Shown here: piece by piece, positions 1 to 5,626 of the stretch
How the letters are laid out: every line of letters begins with the position of its first letter
How positions within the stretch are numbered: the first letter of the stretch is position 1
NCBI GenBank assembly: GCA_016741945.1
Contig: JACVCQ010000192.1
Span: 1 to 5,626, forward strand
Length of the DNA: 5,626 bases
From: Chitinophagaceae bacterium
GTDB lineage: Bacteria; Bacteroidota; Bacteroidia; Chitinophagales; Chitinophagaceae
Reading direction: 5' to 3'
The notes under the pieces: model-generated
Databases searched by the model: none
What the model saw: only the letters and a program-made list of their open reading frames with translations
What the model was told of the DNA's origin: nothing
Program-made: the position numbers and the translations under genes

Positions 1-85
1 CGACACCTACTGCAAGATTGAAAGCCATCTTAATGGACATTAAGTTACAACTGCCTACTGAGGATGCCTTCGTGGGATTGGTAGG
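1..85 (-). pseudogene. In-frame continuation of the SBBP-repeat gene beyond the TAA stop
   Basis: Reading on past the TAA at 86-88 in the same frame gives 28 open codons to the window edge, starting PTNPTKASSVGS and then CNLMSIKMAFNLAVGV. In DUF7948/SBBP proteins the last repeat, containing a D-H-V-D-G-G-T-S-R-F-D segment as here at residues 731-741, is normally followed by a stretch like GAWS-x-TN, then C-N-L-x-x-F-K-x-D-F. The text on both sides of the stop fits that pattern without a gap (family comparison from memory). The stop codon stands where Ser or another residue is expected; TCA to TAA would be a single change. The frame has no terminator before the edge, so the true 3' end lies outside the window. 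Confidence 0.65.
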
Positions 86-2407
86 TTACCAAACACCGGC
101 CGTACCTATCAAATAACCGGTTGGCGTTGAACCATCATTAGTGCCTTTGCAAGAACAAATAGATTGATAGATGGTACCGTTGGCATCAAATCGGCTAGTC
201 CCGCCATCTACATGGTCTGGAGAAGGTCCTCCACTGGGTGTTGATGCAGTAGCACCAAAAAAGGAACCAAATAAAATTCGTTGAGCGTCTCTTTCAATCA
301 CATAAAAATAAAGATCAGCCCCATCTGTTTGCGTTTTGATAGCATCAGGGGTTGTAATTAATCCACGCGTACCGGCACTTGGATAACCCAAATCCCCTCC
401 CCAACCTGATACATATACATTTTCACATCTATCCACTAAAAAAGCAGTGGGTGATATATTTGGTATGCTGGCTCCGTTTGTCCCAAAATTGGTGGAATAA
501 ACAAAATTGGATAAATCTGATTGAAGTTTGGCAATAAACTGTTTTCCGGTTGTTTGACTTGCATTGGCATTTACAGGTGCATTGATGACAGGCCATGCAA
601 CAGTGGTAGTACCCATTATATAAGGGAATCCATTACGGTCAAACTGAATACCATAGATTAAATCAATTCCTGTAGTTCCGAAATAACTGCTTCGTATTAA
701 TTGTGAGCCATCCGGATTAATAACAGCAACATACCCATCAATATTCCCTTGACTATTCGGAAATCGAACACCTGTTTTGTTACCCGGGAAATTATTGCTG
801 GCTGTAGCTCCTGCCACATATATATTACCATTCTGAGGATGCGTTGCTAGTACAAAAGCAGCATCATCCCCATCGCCTCCTAAATAAGAGCTGAAGAGCA
901 TCGTATTCAAATCAGGTGTTAGTTTCATTACTACTCCGTCTTGATAACGATTGTTAACAGCTTGTGCAGGTTGTGATTGAAATACGCCGGGAGTAACCGG
1001 GAAATTGGTGGACTGGGTTGATGAGGCAAGAATTGGATTACCTCCTCTATCTAAAATAATTTCACTTCTAGCATCATCACCATAATTTCTCCTGATACTA
1101 ATAGGTATTAAGTCTCCGGCATAATTTGCCTGTATATTCACACCATCATTACCGGATCCCCCAATTCTGACTGAACTTAATAGTGTAGCACCATTGGCAC
1201 TCAATTTTGATATGATGATATCAAATAATCCCCCACCGGTACCATACAACCCTACCCCGCGTACAGGATAACTTAAACCTGATGATGTTCTTCCTGCTAT
1301 AAACAAATTACCTGCCGCATCAGTTACTAAACTATGGGGTTGCTCATTACCTGAGCCGCCCAAATAAGTTGCGTAGATACGGTTTACACCTGAGGCATCA
1401 AACTTAATAATCCCAATATCGGTACCTGTAATTAGTCCCTCCGAAACACCACCACGAAAACTAGTTTGAAAAGCCCCATTATTCGTAGGAAATTGTCCGC
1501 TTCTGAACACAATTCCACCTCCATAAAAATTTCCTTGTCCATCATAAGTAGCAGTAAAACCCCAATTATCGGCAGTACTACCCGTATATCCATAGAAAAC
1601 AATGGATGGATCTACGACCAACATGGCATCTTTATTATAAGTACCATTCAGCTTGAATCGTACAATATTTCCTCGCACTTCAAAATTACAAGGGATTTCA
1701 TTTTTAGTATTGCGAAGTAATTGATAAGTATAAGGTGATTCTTCTTGTACCTCAATTACAGAAGTCTTGATACTCAGCTTACCTTCTTTTGTTTTCAATC
1801 CATCAACTCCATCAAAATACAGGGCTACATTATTAATATCTCCACCCGGATGAACAATAACATCATACTTTAGCTTACCAGATGCCGTGTAATATCTGAT
1901 ATCAATATTGGGATATACATTTTTAAATGTAACACCTTGATATATTTTAACCTGTGTTGCCCATTTTGTTGAATCATTTCCTAGGAAATAATTATTATAA
2001 GTAGGTAAAGCCTTATCTGGAACAATCTGGGGATTGGGATTGGCATTTAAAAAACGAACTTGGTAGGCATGTGATCGTAGCACCCAATTACCTTCTGTGC
2101 CCGTTCCTCCTTCACCACCGCGAGATGGATCTAATGCTGTACTTTTTTTAACTACATCTGTCTTATGTTGATGATTCCCGGGATGTGGGTGTGGATTGAT
2201 TTTTTCCAAATCTTTTTCATTGTGCAGCAATACCCGATAACCATCTGATTGTAATGCTACTGAACCCAATCCGGTATTAGCAAGAAAGAGAATTCTCTTA
2301 TCCCACTGTCCTTTATTCTCTACAAATTCCAGATAATTCTGCCCCATTACTTGTAAACCCATCATGAGTATCAAAACCAATCCTGTTATTTTCTTCAGTG
2401 CTGCCAA
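86..2407 (-). CDS. Secreted DUF7948 / SBBP-repeat beta-propeller protein, C-terminus cut by an in-frame stop
   Basis: The 773-residue product is predicted to be exported. Residues 1-22 form a signal peptide: Lys-Lys at 5-6, a hydrophobic core at about 8-20, and likely cleavage near Gly22. Residues about 24-270 match DUF7948 (FVENKGQWD at the front, NNYFLGNDSTKWA at 138-150, then NVYPNIDIRYY). Seven SBBP-type repeats follow, each an aromatic/LGG strand then a D-x-x-GN-x-Y-like strand, with first strands near 271, 345, 410, 505, 572, 637 and 712. Seven fits a seven-bladed propeller (inference). Relatives usually carry on into PKD-like domains and a type IX secretion or gliding-type C-terminal domain, absent here because of the TAA at 86-88. 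The start is TTG at 2407. A TAA lies two codons upstream, so no longer start is possible; CTG at 2398 would give a cleaner signal peptide (KKITGLVLIL). It lies 58 bases downstream of recG on the same strand. Substrate and role are unknown. Confidence 0.85.
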   Translation of the reverse strand: MAALKKITGLVLILMMGLQVMGQNYLEFVENKGQWDKRILFLANTGLGSVALQSDGYRVLLHNEKDLEKINPHPHPGNHQHKTDVVKKSTALDPSRGGEGGTGTEGNWVLRSHAYQVRFLNANPNPQIVPDKALPTYNNYFLGNDSTKWATQVKIYQGVTFKNVYPNIDIRYYTASGKLKYDVIVHPGGDINNVALYFDGVDGLKTKEGKLSIKTSVIEVQEESPYTYQLLRNTKNEIPCNFEVRGNIVRFKLNGTYNKDAMLVVDPSIVFYGYTGSTADNWGFTATYDGQGNFYGGGIVFRSGQFPTNNGAFQTSFRGGVSEGLITGTDIGIIKFDASGVNRIYATYLGGSGNEQPHSLVTDAAGNLFIAGRTSSGLSYPVRGVGLYGTGGGLFDIIISKLSANGATLLSSVRIGGSGNDGVNIQANYAGDLIPISIRRNYGDDARSEIILDRGGNPILASSTQSTNFPVTPGVFQSQPAQAVNNRYQDGVVMKLTPDLNTMLFSSYLGGDGDDAAFVLATHPQNGNIYVAGATASNNFPGNKTGVRFPNSQGNIDGYVAVINPDGSQLIRSSYFGTTGIDLIYGIQFDRNGFPYIMGTTTVAWPVINAPVNANASQTTGKQFIAKLQSDLSNFVYSTNFGTNGASIPNISPTAFLVDRCENVYVSGWGGDLGYPSAGTRGLITTPDAIKTQTDGADLYFYVIERDAQRILFGSFFGATASTPSGGPSPDHVDGGTSRFDANGTIYQSICSCKGTNDGSTPTGYLIGTAGVW

Positions 2408-2465
2408 GCCTTAAATTTTTAATAAGTTACTATAATATACGTTCCGCACCATGTTAAAGTTGTTC

Positions 2466-4517
2466 CTAGGATATTCGACTCCAAGCATTTTTACCTTTCT
2501 GTGACCTTAGGTAATGTTTTAGTAGCAAATTCTTTGCCATATCCAGCGTTGGGTCTTCTTCACAGCATTGCTCAGCAGTTGTTTTGGCAAGTTCTAATAG
2601 ATCTTTATCATGAACAATACTGGCAACTTTAAAGTTCAGTTCTCCGCTTTGTCTGGTTCCTTCAATATCACCCGGACCACGTAATTCCAAGTCTTTTTCT
2701 GCAATCTTGAATCCATCATTGGTGGCGCACATTGTATGGATCCGTTCTTTGGCATCTTTGCTGACTTTGGACCCCGTTAATAAAATGCAAAAACTTTTTT
2801 CACTACCCCTTCCTACTCTACCTCGAAGCTGATGCAATTGCGATAAACCAAATTTTTCAGCACTTTCAATGACCATAACAGTGGCATTGGGAACATTTAC
2901 CCCTACTTCAATCACCGTTGTGCTTACCATGATATGTGTGTCATGTTGAACAAAGCGTTGCATATTGGTATCCTTTTCTTCTGCTGATTGTCTTCCATGA
3001 ACCATGCTAATACGATAGACCGGTTCTGGAAAAAAGCTTTTTACTTGTTCATATCCTTGCTTTAGGTCTTCATAACTCAACTTTTCACTCTCTTCAATCA
3101 ACGGATATATAAAGTAGGCTTGTCTGCCTTTATTGATTTCTGTTCGCACAAACTCCATCACACTGGCCCTTGCCATCTCATTACGATGAACGGTTGTGAT
3201 GGGTTGTCTGCCTGGTGGTAATTCATCCATTACACTATAGTCCAAGTCACCATATGCCGTCATGGCCAATGTTCTGGGAATGGGCGTAGCTGTCATCACC
3301 AATACATGCGGTGGTACGGTTGCTTTCTCCCATAACCTGGCCCTTTGTGCAACCCCAAAACGATGTTGTTCATCCACTATCACTAATCCGAGATTTTTAA
3401 ACTGAACCACATCTTCAATCACTGCATGCGTTCCTACCACAAAATGAATAGTGTCATCGAGTAAGCCATTTAATATTCGTTTTCGCTCTTTTCCCTTTAC
3501 ACTACCCGTTAATAATGCTATTTCAACAGGCATATTCTTCAGCAATTCCTTTAATCCAGTGTAATGCTGTTGTGCCAATATCTCAGTAGGGGCCATCATA
3601 CAACTTTGATAGCCATTATCCGCTGCCAATAACATACTCAGGAGTGCTACAATGGTTTTACCGCTGCCTACATCACCCTGCAATAATCGATTCATTTGAT
3701 GCCCCCTTCCGGTATCAGTTCTTATTTCACGAATCACTCTTTTTTGTGCACCGGTTAATTCAAACGGGAGGTAATGATTATAAAAGTCATTGAATAATTC
3801 CCCTACTTTTTCAAAGACAACACCTTTACTGCTGTGATGTCTTTGTAACCGAACCAAATTCAAACGAATTTGGGCAATAAAAAACTCTTCGAATTTCAAT
3901 CGCCGTAAAGCCAATTGATACGCTTCTTGTGATACCGGAAAATGCAAGTTTGAAAAAGCTTCATACCGATTCATCAGTTGTAGCTTTTTGAAAACGTCAT
4001 CCGGAATATTTTCTGGGATATCTGTCGGTTTGATTTGTGTGAAAAGCTGAAAAGTCAACTTAGCCAGTTGTCTGCCATTTAAACCCCTTGCTTTTAATTT
4101 TTCGGTTGCCGGATACACCGGTTCTAAATAATCTTTTCCATCCGCTTTGGCAAGTACAAAAGGCTCTATTTCGGGATGTACCATTTGTGGTCTCCCATTA
4201 AAAAAACCGGTACGTCCAAACACCAAGTATCTTTGCCCGGGTACCAAATTTTTCTGCACCCAACTAATTCCCTGAAACCAGGTCAATTCCAATGCGCCTG
4301 TATCATCTCTCAGATAAGCAACCAATCTCTTTGCTCTTTTCTCCCCAATAATCTCGAATTGTTGCAATATACCTGCTACTTGAATAAAGTCGGTTTGGTA
4401 GTTGATCATATTGATTTTACCCACTTTCGTTTTGTCAATATGACGATGCGGAAAATGATACAAAAGATCTTCAAACGTAAAAATCTGCAATTCTTTTTTC
4501 AACAAGTCACCCCTCAA
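2466..4517 (-). CDS. recG: ATP-dependent DNA helicase RecG
   Basis: RecG is the monomeric superfamily 2 double-strand DNA translocase that remodels stalled replication forks and migrates Holliday junctions, acting in the cytoplasm on branched DNA. The 683 residues called here include the wedge/OB-fold domain (about 1-150), Walker A GDVGSGKT at 281-288, motif Ia APTEIL at 309-314, the DEQH box at 382-385, motif III TAT at 409-411, motif VI QLRGRVGRG at about 563-571, and the RecG-specific C-terminal translocation motif LRGPGDIEGTRQSG at 612-625. All catalytic motifs are intact and the length is close to the usual 680-700. The stop is TAG. The TTG at 4517 is the only NTG codon available near the front, yet it lies inside the conserved N-terminal block (PLRGDLLKKEL), so the real protein probably begins about 14 residues earlier. 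The identification is very secure; only the start is in doubt. Confidence 0.97.
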   Translation of the reverse strand: MRGDLLKKELQIFTFEDLLYHFPHRHIDKTKVGKINMINYQTDFIQVAGILQQFEIIGEKRAKRLVAYLRDDTGALELTWFQGISWVQKNLVPGQRYLVFGRTGFFNGRPQMVHPEIEPFVLAKADGKDYLEPVYPATEKLKARGLNGRQLAKLTFQLFTQIKPTDIPENIPDDVFKKLQLMNRYEAFSNLHFPVSQEAYQLALRRLKFEEFFIAQIRLNLVRLQRHHSSKGVVFEKVGELFNDFYNHYLPFELTGAQKRVIREIRTDTGRGHQMNRLLQGDVGSGKTIVALLSMLLAADNGYQSCMMAPTEILAQQHYTGLKELLKNMPVEIALLTGSVKGKERKRILNGLLDDTIHFVVGTHAVIEDVVQFKNLGLVIVDEQHRFGVAQRARLWEKATVPPHVLVMTATPIPRTLAMTAYGDLDYSVMDELPPGRQPITTVHRNEMARASVMEFVRTEINKGRQAYFIYPLIEESEKLSYEDLKQGYEQVKSFFPEPVYRISMVHGRQSAEEKDTNMQRFVQHDTHIMVSTTVIEVGVNVPNATVMVIESAEKFGLSQLHQLRGRVGRGSEKSFCILLTGSKVSKDAKERIHTMCATNDGFKIAEKDLELRGPGDIEGTRQSGELNFKVASIVHDKDLLELAKTTAEQCCEEDPTLDMAKNLLLKHYLRSQKGKNAWSRIS

Positions 4518-4559
4518 CGGACAAACGCCTTTGAGGTATTCGATGGGTGAGGATAATAT
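4518..4559 (-). other. recG: Probable N-terminal coding extension of recG without a standard start codon
   Basis: These 14 codons, in frame with recG, encode ILSSPIEYLKGVCP. This matches the helix that opens RecG proteins, typically L-x-x-P-I-x-Y-L-K-G-V-G-P-x-R (Cys replaces the usual second Gly here). The frame stays open up to a TAG at 4692-4694, but the whole stretch contains no ATG, GTG, TTG or CTG codon before the TTG at 4517. Candidate starts are therefore rare ATA (4557-4559), ATC or ATT codons. An ancestral start such as ATG at 4566-4568, now CCC and followed by Ser-Thr, is also plausible (inference). Confidence 0.6.
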
Positions 4560-4567
4560 GGTGGAGG

Positions 4568-4599
4568 GATCTTTGATTTTTGATCTTTGATTTTTTGAT
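4568..4599. repeat. Tandem repeat of 14 bases (two copies plus partial), built of TTTGAT heptamers
   Basis: The unit GATCTTTGATTTTT occurs exactly at 4568-4581 and again at 4582-4595, followed by TGAT. Read as heptamers it is CTTTGAT, TTTTGAT, CTTTGAT, then TTTTTGAT with one extra T. The array ends directly against the codons that open the conserved RecG N-terminus. Such slippage-prone arrays can change copy number. Confidence 0.8.
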
Positions 4600-4633
4600 T
4601 CAGCAGAAGCTATCTCTTTTGAATCTTGTATTA

Positions 4634-4641
4634 CAAATATC
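4634..4641 (-). promoter_or_regulatory. Weak candidate -7 element for recG
   Basis: On the minus strand this reads GATATTTG, one mismatch from the Bacteroidota -7 consensus TAnnTTTG. It lies about 75 bases before the likely RecG start. A TTG that could act as the -33 element is about 25 bases upstream, slightly too far for the usual spacing, so this is tentative. Confidence 0.2.
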
Positions 4642-4686
4642 CTTTCTGGGGGGCATATAGAAAATTCAATCTTGGAAAATTGGGCT

Positions 4687-4728
4687 GTGAGCTACGAGCT
4701 TCGAGCTATGAGCCGTCAGTTATGAACT
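4687..4728 (+). repeat. Left array of degenerate GAGCT heptamers
   Basis: Six consecutive seven-base units share the pattern NNGAGCT: GTGAGCT, ACGAGCT, TCGAGCT, ATGAGCC, GTCAGTT and ATGAACT. The first four are close to consensus and the last two are decayed. The array lies in the noncoding spacer and faces a similar array on the opposite strand at 4777-4818. Confidence 0.75.
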
Positions 4729-4796
4729 AACAGCATTATTATTGAGCTCGAGAATCTATTGATATTATAAATCAAAAGCTCGAAGCTCGTTGCTCA
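4688..4796. repeat. Long inverted repeat: 20-base arms, 69-base loop
   Basis: Positions 4688-4707 are the reverse complement of 4777-4796 with one mismatch (19 of 20 pairs). The loop at 4708-4776 includes another GAGCTCGA word at 4744-4751. Each arm also contains the near-palindrome AGCTTCGAGCT or its complement, so several alternative foldings exist. Placed between divergent genes it is not a shared terminator; a cruciform, a transcript stem or a relic of a repeat element are possible (inference). Confidence 0.75.
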
Positions 4797-4818
4797 TGGC
4801 TCGCAGCCAAAAGCCATA
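4777..4818 (-). repeat. Right array of degenerate GAGCT heptamers, inverted relative to the left array
   Basis: On the plus strand the units are AGCTCGA, AGCTCGT, TGCTCAT, GGCTCGC, AGCCAAA and AGCCATA. On the minus strand these follow the same GAGCT-type pattern as the left array. It lies just upstream of the trpS promoter candidate, and decay increases away from the centre of the pair. Confidence 0.7.
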
Positions 4819-4824
4819 TTACCT

Positions 4825-4832
4825 TATCTTCG
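4825..4832 (+). promoter_or_regulatory. Candidate -7 promoter element for trpS
   Basis: TATCTTCG matches the Bacteroidota TAnnTTTG -7 consensus with one mismatch and ends four bases before the trpS ATG. Transcription would begin at or very near the start codon, giving a leaderless or nearly leaderless message. A second overlapping match, TACCTTAT, lies three to four bases upstream. No convincing -33 TTTG is found at the usual distance. Confidence 0.4.
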
Positions 4833-4836
4833 CCCC

Positions 4837-5626
4837 ATGAATAAAGAGGTTGTTTTAAGCGGCATCCGTCCAACCGGATTTCTGCACCTAGGAAACTATT
4901 TTGGGGCGATGCGCAATTATGTGCGGATGCAAGATGAATTCAATTGCTATTTTTTTGTGGCGAACTGGCATAGCCTTACTACACATCCTGATACAAAAGA
5001 ATTAAAGAACAGCGTACATCGTGTGATTGCAGAAAATATTGCCTGTGGACTGGATCCTAATAAAGTTGCCTTATACATACAAAGCGACGTTCCTGAAATT
5101 GCGGAGCTGTATCTCTATTTGAATATGATGGCGTATAAAGGGGAATTAGAAAAAACGGTCACTTTCAAAGAAAAAGTCAGACTCCAACCCGATAATGTAA
5201 ATGCGGGATTATTAACATACCCGGTATTACAAGCTGCAGACATCCTGATTCATCGCGCAGTGAAAGTACCGGTAGGAAAAGACCAGGAACAACACCTTGA
5301 AATGGCGCGTAACTACGCTGAACGTTTTAATCACAGATATGGTGAAGTACTACCACTGCCTTATGCATTTAATTATGGAGGAGAATTGGTTAAGATTTTA
5401 AGTTTGGATGGCGTAGGCAAAATGAGTAAGAGTGAAAACCAAATGAACACCTTGTATTTGGCTGATGAGGACGAGAGTATCCGCAAAAAAATCATGAAAG
5501 CAAAGACCGATCAAGGTCCGGCTGAGCCAAATGCAGTGAAACCCGATTATATCGAAAATCTTTTTACCCTAATGAAGTTGGTAAGCACTCCTGATACTAT
5601 TCAGAAATTCGAAGACGATTTTAATA
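4837..5626 (+). CDS. trpS: Tryptophan--tRNA ligase (TrpRS), 3' end outside the window
   Basis: This class Ic aminoacyl-tRNA synthetase activates tryptophan with ATP and charges tRNA-Trp in the cytoplasm. The 263 visible codons begin MNKEVVLSGIRPTGFLHLGN. The HIGH-type signature is HLGN at 17-20, and the second ATP-binding signature KMSKS lies at 195-199. Between them are QAADIL at 132-137 and VPVGKDQEQHLE at 144-155, both characteristic of bacterial TrpRS active sites. The usual length is about 325-335 residues, so roughly the last 65 residues, part of the anticodon-side helical domain, lie outside the window. The ATG at 4837 places the family's N-terminal strand correctly. There is no Shine-Dalgarno sequence, as is usual in Bacteroidota, and the -7 candidate lies only four bases upstream. 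The gene is divergent from recG across a repeat-rich spacer. Confidence 0.96.
   Translation, partial: MNKEVVLSGIRPTGFLHLGNYFGAMRNYVRMQDEFNCYFFVANWHSLTTHPDTKELKNSVHRVIAENIACGLDPNKVALYIQSDVPEIAELYLYLNMMAYKGELEKTVTFKEKVRLQPDNVNAGLLTYPVLQAADILIHRAVKVPVGKDQEQHLEMARNYAERFNHRYGEVLPLPYAFNYGGELVKILSLDGVGKMSKSENQMNTLYLADEDESIRKKIMKAKTDQGPAEPNAVKPDYIENLFTLMKLVSTPDTIQKFEDDFN

Larger units (their letters stand above)
4518..4836. other. Divergent spacer between recG and trpS, partly coding at its left end
   Basis: About 319 bases separate the called starts of the two divergent genes. The first 42 probably encode the RecG N-terminus. The remainder contains a 14-base tandem repeat, a stretch at about 4601-4682 with no clear element except a weak recG promoter candidate, two facing heptamer arrays around an AT-rich loop, and the trpS promoter region. 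I find no open reading frame worth calling and no recognisable small RNA or riboswitch. Confidence 0.7.

Noticed and set aside
86..88. Reassigned TAA codon (alternative genetic code)
   Set aside because: recG and trpS show no internal TAA, and a single case is better explained by mutation or error.
1466..1720. Open frame of 84 codons on the plus strand
   Set aside because: It lies antisense inside the SBBP-repeat gene, its product is a Ser/Ile-rich sequence without recognisable domain features, and the opposite strand is clearly coding.
2408..2465. Separate short gene (ATG near 2452 on the minus strand) or independent promoter between recG and the secreted protein gene
   Set aside because: The frame is only 13 codons long and ends at the TAA next to the TTG start; no clear -33/-7 pair or hairpin is visible.
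4176..4550. Open frame of 124 codons on the plus strand
   Set aside because: It is antisense to the conserved N-terminal region of recG and has no recognisable family features; the RecG reading explains the sequence.
4688..4796. Rho-independent terminator
   Set aside because: The genes diverge here, the loop is 69 bases and no T-run follows either arm.
4687..4818. CRISPR array
   Set aside because: The units are only seven bases long, degenerate and without spacers, and no cas genes are nearby.
4684..4836. T-box, Trp attenuator or riboswitch controlling trpS
   Set aside because: T-boxes are mainly a Firmicutes feature, no run of Trp codons or terminator with a U-tract is present, and the likely promoter lies downstream of the stem.

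Overview
The window looks like a piece of a Bacteroidota chromosome, probably Chitinophagaceae-like. The evidence is a secreted DUF7948/SBBP beta-propeller protein of the type found in that phylum, moderate-to-low GC, no clear Shine-Dalgarno sequences at the starts, and a TAnnTTTG-like -7 element right in front of trpS. The genus assignment is inference. Most of the sequence is ordinary: one secreted protein and two housekeeping genes. I see no CRISPR array, tRNA, rRNA, insertion sequence or defence system.

Layout: positions 1-2407 (minus strand) hold a large exported protein with a signal peptide, a DUF7948 domain and seven SBBP-type repeats. Its frame is closed by a TAA at 86-88, but family-like sequence continues in the same frame to the window edge, so the gene looks interrupted by one nonsense codon. 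After a 58-base spacer comes recG (2466-4517 as called, minus strand), the branch-migrating helicase, with all helicase motifs present. Its conserved N-terminus runs 14 codons further upstream to about 4559, where no ATG, GTG or TTG codon is available. From about 4560 to 4836 is a divergent spacer with a 14-base tandem repeat against the recG start and two facing arrays of degenerate GAGCT heptamers. At 4837 trpS (plus strand) begins, and it runs off the right edge.

recG and the secreted protein gene share a strand and a short spacer and could be cotranscribed, but no functional link is evident. trpS is transcribed divergently. The notable points are the translation anomalies (an internal stop, a missing recG start codon, and a TTG or CTG start for the secreted protein) and the repeat-rich spacer. 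The anomalies could be real or could be consensus errors. The sequence alone does not decide.
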